Assembly (NCBI RefSeq): GCF_013149275.1
Contig: NZ_JABGNA010000008.1
Span: 1 to 64,000, forward strand
DNA length: 64,000 nt
Source: Mucilaginibacter sp. SG564
Lineage (GTDB): Bacteria; Bacteroidota; Bacteroidia; Sphingobacteriales; Sphingobacteriaceae
Reading direction: 5' to 3'
This document shows positions 54,673 through 63,303 of the stretch, piece after piece. The notes beneath the pieces were generated by a model that made no database searches, had not been told where the DNA came from, and was given only the letters and a program-made list of their open reading frames with translations. Position 1 is the first letter of the stretch, and each line of letters starts with the position of its first letter. The position numbers and the translations under genes were made by a program.

Positions 54673-55728
54673 TTACTTTTTTGTAGCCTTTAACCGTAGC
54701 TCATAGATGTACTTACCCGGCTGATTTATTTTAGTGTTAAATCTGATATTTAGTTTAACAGGTTGTTTATTCCAGGTACCATAAGGAATTTGACCCGGAG
54801 GATTCCAATTTTTACTGTCGGCAGTATCGATTGAGGCAATGTATTTATCATATATGCGGTAATAGCAGTTCAATCCATTGCTTTGTGAATCCCAATAGAC
54901 ATCAGGAAATCTTGTTTGCGCATAATCATATAATACCGCGGTATCGGTTACCGTTGTTTTATAAGCAAATGTTGATAGGGTTTTTAAAAAGCTGTTACCG
55001 CTGGGCCTTCTTTCCAATGCAGCGCCCGGGAAAACGGCCCCATTTTTATCCAGAACTTTTAAAACTATCTGATTTGGGCTCGCCGCAACTCTTTTAATAT
55101 TAAGTGTAATGGTTGTTGATTGTCCTTTGTCTGCATCAATCCATTGATCGTCATATGCAAATCGTATACCTGTTTCACTATTTGCAGGCAGGGCAATAAA
55201 ATAAGGTGTATTCACATATTCATATTGTACAATAGGATTGAGAATCACCTTGCATACCCCCATATAAGTTTTAGTACCATGCGGGTTTTCAATTTTTATA
55301 TCAATCAGGTATTGACCCGGAGGCACGTTCTCTGTTGCTTGTGTAAACAGGAATTGTCCACTTTTTTCCAAAACAGAGAATGGAACTTTCTTTTCAAAGG
55401 CCCTTTTTTTGTTGATCAGATCTAAGGTTGTGTCAGTTATCGGATCATAAGCTGTTTTCCAAACAGGTACATCGTATTCCTTAAAAAAGGTTTCTTCTCT
55501 TGCACCCGTGGTCATATTACGTACGTTTAATAAAGTGATTTTAAAAGGCGGAGTAGAGTTATCTGGTATTATTCCGTTTGAAATGAGGAATACGCCCTGG
55601 TTAACTACAAGAGGGTCAGCAGAATAGCGCACATTGTCACTTAAAAAACCAGGGGCTGTTTTTTTACAGCTTAATATACCGGCTACCGCAAACAGTACCA
55701 GGTTTAATAGTTTTATATATTTCTTCAT
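54673..55728 (-). CDS. Surface lipoprotein, DUF5007-like
   Basis: A 351-residue lipoprotein: lipobox AGILSC with Cys at about residue 21, followed by KK. The mature part is mostly beta strand (FKITLLNVRNMTTGAREETFF; PPGQYLIDIKIENPHGTKTYMG). I recognise it as the DUF5007-type protein that follows SusC, SusD and a fasciclin lipoprotein in Sphingobacteriaceae. Function is unknown; it is likely to face the cell surface or periplasm as an accessory of the SusC/D channel. It is the last gene of the operon, 23 bases after the fasciclin gene. Confidence 0.75.
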   Translation of the reverse strand: MKKYIKLLNLVLFAVAGILSCKKTAPGFLSDNVRYSADPLVVNQGVFLISNGIIPDNSTPPFKITLLNVRNMTTGAREETFFKEYDVPVWKTAYDPITDTTLDLINKKRAFEKKVPFSVLEKSGQFLFTQATENVPPGQYLIDIKIENPHGTKTYMGVCKVILNPIVQYEYVNTPYFIALPANSETGIRFAYDDQWIDADKGQSTTITLNIKRVAASPNQIVLKVLDKNGAVFPGAALERRPSGNSFLKTLSTFAYKTTVTDTAVLYDYAQTRFPDVYWDSQSNGLNCYYRIYDKYIASIDTADSKNWNPPGQIPYGTWNKQPVKLNIRFNTKINQPGKYIYELRLKATKK

Positions 55729-55751
55729 TATATTTAAGAATTAAAGAGAAA

Positions 55752-56453
55752 TTATTGTTTAAATGTCCAGATGTGCTGGTTGGATAATACATGCACAATA
55801 CCATTATTGGTTATAATACCGGTTGTTTGGCATAAAACCTTAATATCCAGTTTTTGTGGATTGCCTGACGGATCAGAGGCAGTTCCATTACTGTTTACCA
55901 GGTCCTTTTCCCCCCTGATTTTTGTTAAATAAATGTATTTTGGTTTGGTTGATATAACACCTCCCACTTGGTAATCGTCAGCATTCTCCTCTAATGAAAT
56001 CATCAATTTGATATTAGGTGTACTGGTTTGATACAAGGCCCCGGTTGCAGAAAGTTCATCCCTGGAAAGTTTGGTCGGGAAGAAATAAATGCCCATAGAA
56101 TCTTTAAGCATTTGGGCTGAGTAATACTTAAATAAGGTATCAAGTGTGAAATTATTCCTTTCATCAATTTTTCGTATTTCGGTTTGTTTAGACGATAAAT
56201 AATTAGCAATGGAATAATCATCCGGAACAAAGAAGGTACCCGGTCCATTGATTATATCTTTCATCCCGGCTTTATCAATGATCAGTAATGTGGTATCAAA
56301 CATATTCTTGTTGTTTGATTTCAGAAAGTCATAAGTGCTCATATTTACCTTTGCAACGGAAAGGCCTCCATCAATAACAGGATCCTTTTTACAGGAATTG
56401 ATTGCCAGCATCATTATAAGTGAGGCAATAGGTATATATATCATTTTTTTCAT
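55752..56453 (-). CDS. Fasciclin-domain lipoprotein
   Basis: A 233-residue lipoprotein (lipobox AINSC, then KKD). The mature part carries one fasciclin (FAS1) domain: TFFVPDDYSIANYL, the YYSAQML helix, and the ending NGIVHVLSN(QHIW), which corresponds to the H2 box. FAS1 domains mediate adhesion or carbohydrate/protein contacts at the surface. It lies between susD and the DUF5007-like gene and is probably an accessory ligand-binding part of the same uptake complex. Confidence 0.85.
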   Translation of the reverse strand: MKKMIYIPIASLIMMLAINSCKKDPVIDGGLSVAKVNMSTYDFLKSNNKNMFDTTLLIIDKAGMKDIINGPGTFFVPDDYSIANYLSSKQTEIRKIDERNNFTLDTLFKYYSAQMLKDSMGIYFFPTKLSRDELSATGALYQTSTPNIKLMISLEENADDYQVGGVISTKPKYIYLTKIRGEKDLVNSNGTASDPSGNPQKLDIKVLCQTTGIITNNGIVHVLSNQHIWTFKQ

Positions 56454-56477
56454 GTTGTGTTAGTTTTGAGTATTGAA

Positions 56478-58001
56478 TTAATATTTTCCCATCCACCATG
56501 GATTTTGATTAATTAAGCGGTTGGCATTTAAAATACTATTGTGAATTGGCCACAGGTACCCTTTTTGTTTAAACCGCTCAACAGACATTGCCCAAGGTGT
56601 TAATTGAGTAAAATAATTAGGACCGCCTTTATCCATTTGAAAACTGTTCCTTATGATATCAAAATAATTATGGCCCTCTCCGATTAGCTCCCGCTGTCTC
56701 TCTTCCAGAATGTTTTTTTTCAGTGCCAACCCTGAACTTGCTAAAGGAGCTGCACCGGCCCTGGCCCTTACCGTATTTACAGATGTAAGGGCCTCGCCAT
56801 CTCTGCTTAGCGCATTTAAAGCTTCGGCTTTTAATAAGATCATATCGGCCAGTCTGAATACGATCAAATTGCTTTCAGAACGCGGATCGGACTTGGTTGA
56901 AGGGTTTTGATAAGCTATATCGGAGTATTTAACCAACGAAGGCTTATTTATATCACCAAAAGGGCTTGCTTTAAAAAATTCACCTTTACGGGTATCAGTA
57001 GTATCGGCCCCATATAAGATATCTATCTTTGATTTTGGGGGATAATACTGAGGTACACTCATAGGCATATTTGCGATGTAACCATTACTAACCGTGATAA
57101 AAGCAATAGTTGCCGAAAATGAAAACTCTGTCCATTCACTTGCCTCATTTTCTGAATTTTTTGAAGAGATGACAAAAATATTTTCGGGCTCATCGGTATT
57201 TTTAAACACCTGCCGTATGGAACCCCGAGGCTGCAAATGAAGCAGATCGGTCCTGCTGATCAATGAATCTGTATAGCGTACCGTATTAGCGTAGTCATTT
57301 TGCCAGGCCGTGGCATGCGCCAGTAATGCCAGTGCAGCGCCTTTACTTGCCCTGCGCCGTGCATAATTAGTCAAACTTTCCCAGCTAAGTAGCGATGATG
57401 CTTTTTGCGCGTCGGCAATAATTTGTTTTAATATAGTGGCGGCATCCGTTCTTCCAATATATTTTGCCTGATCGGCAGTAGTGGTGGCAGTAAGCTGCAA
57501 GGGTAAATCGCCCCACACCCTGGTCATGTAAAAATAGGATAGGGCGCGCAGAAAATAGGCCTCGCCTAAAAACAGCTTCTTCTGATCACCTGTAAATTTA
57601 TCGTCGGGCATTTTAGTGACATGTTCAATAACCAGGTTACTTACATCAACAACCCTGTACCAGTTGGTCCAGTTATGGGCGCCTTCTTCGCGGTAGGGTA
57701 CCCCAAAAAATCCTTCTAAATATACCCTGTTTAAGTTTGAACCTTCATCTGAATTGAAGAGGCCAACCGGCGCATCACCCCATATAAAAAAGCAGCTATT
57801 TTGGTTCATGCTTTTTCTGAACAGGCCATATGCGCCCAATAGAGCCCCGTTTACGTCGCCTGCTGATTTCCAAAAAGTATCGGCATAAGTATCGTTGGTT
57901 AGTTTATTCTCCAGCGCTTTTTTACAGGAAAAGGTAGATCCTGTTAAAACAAGCAGGAGCAGTGTAAAAACTATGGTTTTATGTATGCTATAATATTTCA
58001 T
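56478..58001 (-). CDS. SusD/RagB family surface lipoprotein
   Basis: A 507-residue SusD-type nutrient-binding lipoprotein. Signal with lipobox TGSTFSC, Cys at about residue 26. TPR-like helices (FLGEAYFLRALSYFYMTRVWGDLPL, the RAL-YF motif) and the C-terminal RQRELIGEGHNYFDIIR motif are typical. SusD caps the SusC barrel and binds the oligomeric substrate. It is placed 18 bases after susC. No glycosidase or peptidase gene lies in the visible operon, so the substrate cannot be inferred. Confidence 0.93.
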   Translation of the reverse strand: MKYYSIHKTIVFTLLLLVLTGSTFSCKKALENKLTNDTYADTFWKSAGDVNGALLGAYGLFRKSMNQNSCFFIWGDAPVGLFNSDEGSNLNRVYLEGFFGVPYREEGAHNWTNWYRVVDVSNLVIEHVTKMPDDKFTGDQKKLFLGEAYFLRALSYFYMTRVWGDLPLQLTATTTADQAKYIGRTDAATILKQIIADAQKASSLLSWESLTNYARRRASKGAALALLAHATAWQNDYANTVRYTDSLISRTDLLHLQPRGSIRQVFKNTDEPENIFVISSKNSENEASEWTEFSFSATIAFITVSNGYIANMPMSVPQYYPPKSKIDILYGADTTDTRKGEFFKASPFGDINKPSLVKYSDIAYQNPSTKSDPRSESNLIVFRLADMILLKAEALNALSRDGEALTSVNTVRARAGAAPLASSGLALKKNILEERQRELIGEGHNYFDIIRNSFQMDKGGPNYFTQLTPWAMSVERFKQKGYLWPIHNSILNANRLINQNPWWMGKY

Positions 58002-58019
58002 GATCTGTAAGTCAATAAG

Positions 58020-61000
58020 TTAAAATTCTATCTGTAAGCCAAAAGTGTACTTGGTTGGTAATGGATAACCATCTCCGTAATCATAGCCCTGTCCGTCAAC
58101 GCGTTCCGCATCAATGCCTGTGAATTTTTGAAACATATGCACATTGTCAATGGTGCTGTATAACCTTAAGCTTGTGATCTTGGCACGCTGCATCCACTTA
58201 TTGTTTTGCGCGTTAAACCGGTAGCCCAGGTTAATATTCTTGATACGTACATACCATCCTGGTTCTTTAAATATGGATTGTCCGGAGCGCCACGCATACA
58301 AGCCCATAAAGGGATTTAAAGCTGGCAGGGTAGCATTATCGCCCGGCTGGCGCCAGTAATTATATTTGCTGATATCAGTTATTGATGCCTTGGCAAAATC
58401 CTTAGGGTTTCCGTAAAACAAACCGTTTGAAAGACGTTGCGCCAGTGTATTGTTGATGATATCGCGCCCAAAAGTGAATGTGGTCAAAATTTGTACAGAA
58501 AAGCCTTTATAGCTAAAGTAGTTTGTAAAACCACCGGTTACGAAGGGATTGGGGTCACCAAAAAAAGTAACGTCATTTTGGCCAATATTATCAGATATGT
58601 AATAATCGCCGTTAACATCCCGCCATTTTGGGTAACCTAGTTTTAGGGTTCCCCATTTGGTAGCACCTACCGCGCCAGTATATGGATTAACGATCAGGTC
58701 GCTTGGCGAATTAATTACACCATCAACAATATAACCATAAAACATATTTAAAGGCTTGCCAACAATATAAACCGCTCTGTCGTAGTACAGATCGCGGTTG
58801 CCGTTAGGTAAGGCGGTTACTTTGTTTCTGTTAAAAGAGATATTGATTGATGGGTTCCATTGAAAAGCACTCTTTTCTGAAAGTATTTTCCCGTTAAAGG
58901 TAAACTCCAGACCTGAGTTACGTACCCCGGCGGCATTTGTAAAAGTGCTGGTATAGCCGGTATATTCCGGAATAGTAATCCGTAGCATTTGCCCCGTGGT
59001 ATTCCGGGTATAGGCATCTATCGAAAAATTTAACCTGCCCCTGAATAATGCCGCGTCAACCCCAATATTCCATTCTTCTGATCTTTCCCAGCTGATGTTA
59101 TCATTAGTTATGCCGTTATAGTTAGGGATTATTGCAGTACCTCCACCATATGTGGTTGCGCTTGACCCGGGATAATTCGCATTTCCTGCTATATAGGCAT
59201 TGTAACGGTCTTCATCACCTATACTGCTTTCGTCGCCTGCGCGGCCCCAGCTTCCCCGTACTTTTAACTCATTTATCCAGCTGATCTTTTTTATAAATTC
59301 TTCTTCAGATGCTAACCAGCCTACTGATACAGATGGAAAATAACCCCATTTGTTGTTCTTTCCGAATCTTGATGAAGCATCGGCCCGCCAAACACCATCT
59401 AGTAAATATTTATTTTCAAAATCATAATGAACAGCACCCAGGAAGGATAGCTTGGAGTAAGTAGAAAGATCAGAAGAGCCTTTTAAGTTGGTATTGCTTA
59501 CTCCCTTTACCACCTGTATATTATCATTGGGTATTCCAACACCCTCTAAATAAATAGCTTCATTGCGCCGGCTTTCAAACTCTTGAACCGCAGTAATATT
59601 TACATTATGCTTTTTGGCTATGGTTTTTATCCAGAGCAGGTTATTGGTAAACACATATTTGGTGTATTGACTATAGTTTGACCTGGCGTAAGCCAATCCA
59701 TCCGTATTTAAAGTAGAAGGGGAGGCATAATCATTTTTTTGCGTAGAATAATTTACCGCTGCACGGGTACTGAACCTGAAATCGTTTAAGAAACTATAGC
59801 GCAGTTCTCCATTAGCGCTGATATCTGTATTGATATTATCATTGCGTTGAAAAGAGTAGGGGTCGACCACACTTTTCAGGTCCTGCTCGCTCATTTGCAA
59901 TAAGGAGGAGGGCATGCTGATGGGGTTTATAGCGAAAACATCACGATAGCCACCTCCTTTACCTGCTAATCTTTTGCCTGTTGATGCCCTGATACTGGTA
60001 AGCAATTCCAGCGATTTAGAAAAGTTGATGCCCACATTACTGTTTAACGAATACCTCCGGTACCCGGTATTAATAACTACACCCTTTTCGTCATATAATC
60101 CGGTTCCAATACGGTAATTTACCGCTTCTGACCCTCCTGACGCGGAGATGTCATAGTTATGAATGGAGCCAGTTTGATAAAAAAGCCCCTGGTAATCATT
60201 ATGGTTATTAAATGCGGGATTTAAGCTATCAGTAAGCATTTGGGGGATATTGTCCCGTATTTGGGTGGCATTCCCATAATTGTATATCAGGTCAAGTTTT
60301 TGGCTGCGTTCAGCTGCACCAATCAATGTTGATACTTTGCTGGGTCTGGGCGTAATACCCTGGTACGTGTTGAAACTAAAGCGAGGAGCACCTACTTTAC
60401 CTCTTTTAGTTTTAATTAATACCACTCCATTTGCCGCTCTTGAGCCATAAAGGGCCGCTGCTGCCGCGTCTTTCAATATATCCACCGATTCTACATCATT
60501 GGGGTTCAGGCTTGCAAGGAAATTTGTACCTGTTTGATCAAATGCTCTAACCTCATCGTCAGAGATCGGGACTCCATCTATCACGTATAGCGGATTGCTA
60601 TACAAATTATCGCCGTCGAACCCGGAAGCTGAAGCTGAAATTTTTGTATTTCCCCGCACCACAAGTGATGTTTTTACACCCGGCTGTCCGCTAAAGTTCT
60701 GAACGTTAACGCCAGATAGTTTTCCCTGTAACAAAACATCCAGACTAGCTGCAGGCAAATTTTCAATATCCTTACTGGTTATGCTTGATATGGCCGAAGT
60801 GTTTTTACGGCGGTCAATATTTTTATATCCGGTAACAATAACTTCATTAAGACCGCTTTCTGATCCAACCAGTTTTACATTTAGCTGGGTTTTTCCATTT
60901 AAGGGTAGCTCTTTTATTTGATAACCGACCATCCGGAACACCAGGATATCATTATCCGATGCGGTTAAATGATACTCACCATCCACATTTGTAATTGTTC

Positions 61001-61172
61001 CAGTACCGGGCTTGGTTTTTATTTGTACGGTGACACCCGGTAATGGGCCATTTTGATCAGTTACCTTTCCGGTTACCTTAACCTGCGCTAAGGCGGTTGT
61101 AAATGATAGCAGGAGAGCCATCAAAAGTACCCACTTTACTCCATAGGATTTTTTGTAGCGTTTTACATTCAT
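58020..61172 (-). CDS. SusC/RagA TonB-linked outer-membrane transporter
   Basis: A 1050-residue TonB-dependent transporter. Signal peptide (ends TTALAQ), N-terminal carboxypeptidase-regulatory-like domain (VTGKVTDQNGPLPGVTVQIK), then the plug with LNEVIVTGY and the SusC family signature region VLIKTKRGK, and a C-terminal 22-strand barrel ending in LQIEF. It imports large ligands with SusD. First gene of the operon susC-susD-fasciclin-DUF5007. No anti-sigma domain (STN) is visible at the N-terminus, so control is more likely by promoter-binding regulators; CAAACG motifs lie 235-420 bases upstream. Confidence 0.94.
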   Translation of the reverse strand: MNVKRYKKSYGVKWVLLMALLLSFTTALAQVKVTGKVTDQNGPLPGVTVQIKTKPGTGTITNVDGEYHLTASDNDILVFRMVGYQIKELPLNGKTQLNVKLVGSESGLNEVIVTGYKNIDRRKNTSAISSITSKDIENLPAASLDVLLQGKLSGVNVQNFSGQPGVKTSLVVRGNTKISASASGFDGDNLYSNPLYVIDGVPISDDEVRAFDQTGTNFLASLNPNDVESVDILKDAAAAALYGSRAANGVVLIKTKRGKVGAPRFSFNTYQGITPRPSKVSTLIGAAERSQKLDLIYNYGNATQIRDNIPQMLTDSLNPAFNNHNDYQGLFYQTGSIHNYDISASGGSEAVNYRIGTGLYDEKGVVINTGYRRYSLNSNVGINFSKSLELLTSIRASTGKRLAGKGGGYRDVFAINPISMPSSLLQMSEQDLKSVVDPYSFQRNDNINTDISANGELRYSFLNDFRFSTRAAVNYSTQKNDYASPSTLNTDGLAYARSNYSQYTKYVFTNNLLWIKTIAKKHNVNITAVQEFESRRNEAIYLEGVGIPNDNIQVVKGVSNTNLKGSSDLSTYSKLSFLGAVHYDFENKYLLDGVWRADASSRFGKNNKWGYFPSVSVGWLASEEEFIKKISWINELKVRGSWGRAGDESSIGDEDRYNAYIAGNANYPGSSATTYGGGTAIIPNYNGITNDNISWERSEEWNIGVDAALFRGRLNFSIDAYTRNTTGQMLRITIPEYTGYTSTFTNAAGVRNSGLEFTFNGKILSEKSAFQWNPSINISFNRNKVTALPNGNRDLYYDRAVYIVGKPLNMFYGYIVDGVINSPSDLIVNPYTGAVGATKWGTLKLGYPKWRDVNGDYYISDNIGQNDVTFFGDPNPFVTGGFTNYFSYKGFSVQILTTFTFGRDIINNTLAQRLSNGLFYGNPKDFAKASITDISKYNYWRQPGDNATLPALNPFMGLYAWRSGQSIFKEPGWYVRIKNINLGYRFNAQNNKWMQRAKITSLRLYSTIDNVHMFQKFTGIDAERVDGQGYDYGDGYPLPTKYTFGLQIEF

Positions 61173-62166
61173 AATTAATTAGTTGAGTAGTGATTTGGTT
61201 AATTGAAGTTTGATTAAATATTTTCATGAGATTTTAGTAATGAATTATAAAGCGACACTGTGCATCTATTTAGATGTCCTTAGCCTATTCATGATTTTTG
61301 AAGTTGACGTGTGATCGCGGTTAACTATAGCTTTACCCTTTTGGTTAAGCTTAGGTTAATCCTAATGTATGTGGAGTTAATTTCAATTAGGAGAAATATC
61401 TAAACACAAACGATTGCGGGCTATGGACATATATTATTTTTGTTACCGGCCTTTTTGATACAATAAAATATCAATTTTGTCGTTCAATCATGACCTATAA
61501 CAGTTTGATATCCAAAATTTCGTAAAACTTTAAGTAAGTTTGACACAAACGTTTGCGACTAAGAAATTTGGGCAGTTAAGCTATTGCAAACGCACAATTG
61601 AACATAAATTAATGGAAGGAAAACTGTTAAAATGTACTCTTTGGTAATTTAATTGGAGGTTCTGGAACTTAAGATTACTTTGTTCTGAAAATCAGATCAA
61701 ATTATTCTGTTGAAAATTGATCATTTTAAGTAATTACTTATTAGTCTGCCAAAGATTGTCTTTAATGTTTTGTTGGTTATCAAAAAGCGTAGAATGTGAT
61801 GATCTATCAACGCGGAATCTCCAATCATATTAGACTTTCTATATCTTATAAAAAGAAGTTTCAATAATGCTCAAATATCAGAATCCTTATGTATACTTAC
61901 TGTACATTGAACCAAAAGTATATCAAAATACGGCTATACTGCATCATATAAGACAGGTGTAAATTAGCTGAACATTCATTAAGGACCAATTCGATGCTCA
62001 GCCGGGATATCTAAATAAACTCGGACCAGAAATGTTTTATAGCGTGCTGATTTTTTTGATGGTAAAAATGTATTTTCAAAAGAGATGGCTGGGTTATCGA
62101 AACTTGGTGGTAGCATCATCAACTATATTTATTTTATCATAGTAAAGCGTTAATGGCTTAATCTCA
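61173..62166. other. Non-coding region upstream of susC
   Basis: About 1 kb with no supportable gene. The susC promoter must lie in its first few hundred bases. Three CAAACG-containing motifs are noted separately. The remainder is AT-rich with frequent stops in all frames and looks like decayed DNA. Confidence 0.5.
61407..61592. promoter_or_regulatory. Cluster of LacI-type operator-like motifs
   Basis: Three related motifs: CAAACGATTGCG (61407-61418), CAAACGTTTGCG (61546-61557, containing the perfect palindrome CAAACGTTTG) and GCAAACGC (61586-61593). The central-CG palindrome pattern is that of LacI/GalR-family operators. They lie upstream of the divergent susC gene. No LacI-type regulator is encoded in the window. 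Confidence 0.4.
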
Positions 62167-62454
62167 TTAACATCGTTTAAATTCAAACTCAATTTCATTG
62201 ATCGTTTTATTGCTGTCGGAAATCTTGTTTTTAGAAATATCAATGATTTTGTTCTGAATATACTCCTATGCACATTTTTCTGTTTTGATTAAATCGCCAA
62301 AATAATTAGCTGACAAGTGCAACTCATCGGCGCAATATGCAACGGAGGGTAAATTAATATGAGCAGGATTGTCTGAAGGAAATAACTATTTAATAAGTCT
62401 TCAAATTTCGATAGTACGGTCAATAATTTGCTTCAAAGTTTTTACATATTTCAT
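62167..62454 (-). pseudogene. AraC-family regulator remnant
   Basis: The minus-strand frame from an ATG at 62454 reads MKYVKTLKQIIDRTIEI, a stop, and then, after another stop, INLPSVAYCADELHLSANYF, GDLIKTEKCA, a stop, and EYIQNKIIDISKNK up to NEIEFEFKRC and a final stop. This matches the AraC helix-turn-helix region (normally ...SxxYLSxLFKxxTGxSxxEYI...), but three in-frame stops interrupt it. The N-terminal sensor domain and the end of the second helix-turn-helix are absent. It is a decayed gene, consistent with the loss of coding capacity across 61.2-63 kb. Confidence 0.75.
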
Positions 62455-62690
62455 GATCTTCATTTACTTTCATGAGTTTTGTTTAAAAAATGAAACCATG
62501 GGTTTTTAAACTGAAAATCAAACCGGTACACGTCGCTCGTACAAATTCGGTGACCTAATTTCGGAAGAATGAAAAGGTCACCGATTACTTTGAATTACAT
62601 TGAACTAACTTAAATTGAATTTTTTTAAAAAGAGGAGCTGTGACTTTGGAAAAAGTTGATTTTTAGCTCAAAAATCGCGTTTAAACAAAA

Positions 62691-62716
62691 AAGAGCCTCT
62701 TTTTCAAGAGACTCTT
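62691..62716 (-). terminator. Terminator-like hairpin
   Basis: Arms AAGAGCCTCT and AGAGACTCTT pair with one mismatch. On the minus strand the hairpin is followed by a T-run (from ACAAAAAA on the plus strand). It lies on the 3' side of the tRNA-like fragment, as a tRNA-gene terminator would. Confidence 0.5.
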
Positions 62717-62749
62717 CCTTCAAAACGTTCGACCTGTTGGGTGGTCTTT

Positions 62750-62765
62750 GTGATCCCGCTGGGAC
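62750..62765 (-). other. tRNA 3'-end-like fragment
   Basis: On the minus strand this reads GTCCCAGCGGGATCAC, like the T-arm and acceptor end of a Bacteroidota tRNA (canonical context: GGTTCGAATCCCAGCGGGATCAC-type ends). The rest of a tRNA is missing. It resembles the fragment at 10747-10762; including the preceding TCTTT, about 19 of 22 positions match. Confidence 0.35.
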
Positions 62766-63033
62766 CACTAAAAATATGGTAAAACGGCCTAAATGGCGTT
62801 ATTTCAAAGGTTTTAAAAATCAGGTCACCAGTTGGGTCACCATTTTTTTTGAACTTATTTAGTTCGTTTTAATGAACTTTTCGATACAACAAATGTACGA
62901 ACCCTGAGATTTAAAACAAAATAAATCTTGATTTTTAACAATCGCACCAATTTAGATGCAATTAATGCTCCTTTTATAATGTTTTGAGATATTCCGATCG
63001 ACAGACAAGCTAATGATTAATTAGGAAAAGACC

Positions 63034-63240
63034 TTATTTTGATGTCCCAGTTATTTTTGACCTTTTTTTACTTACTTTCTTTGCGAAGTGCTCCCTTGCC
63101 TTTTTTAGCCCGGTAGCTATAGCAATGCCTTCAGATGCGCCGTCAGCCAATAGCTCATTAGCAATCTCTACGGCTTTGTCCCTGATTTTGATCGGCTGAT
63201 TTTTATAAGATGGCGGATAATCGCCTTTAACCCACGGCAT
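63034..63240 (-). CDS. Small conserved protein of unknown function
   Basis: A 68-residue basic protein starting MPWVKGDYPPSYKN. Proteins with the start MPWxxxDYPxSxKN and a following helical RDKAVEIANELL segment are common near DNA-repair or stress genes in many bacteria; I know of no established function. A lysine-rich tail (KKVSKKRSK) suggests nucleic-acid contact. It lies just downstream of the ligD gene on the same strand (63 bases), so it may be co-transcribed. Confidence 0.65.
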   Translation of the reverse strand: MPWVKGDYPPSYKNQPIKIRDKAVEIANELLADGASEGIAIATGLKKAREHFAKKVSKKRSKITGTSK

Positions 63241-63303
63241 AAGTCCTCCTTTTTTATCGGAACATTCCTAGTATCAAATGGTTTGACTTCACCAACCAAC
63301 TCA

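Larger units (their letters stand above)
62455..63033. other. Non-coding region with terminator and tRNA-like fragment
   Basis: No gene is supported; the 68-codon plus-strand frame at 62656-62862 overlaps the hairpin and the tRNA-like fragment and has no family features. It holds the hairpin at 62691-62716 and the tRNA 3'-end-like fragment at 62750-62765; the rest is AT-rich. Confidence 0.5.

Noticed and set aside
62656..62862. 68-codon plus-strand frame
   Set aside because: It spans a terminator hairpin and a tRNA-like fragment; composition and position argue against coding.
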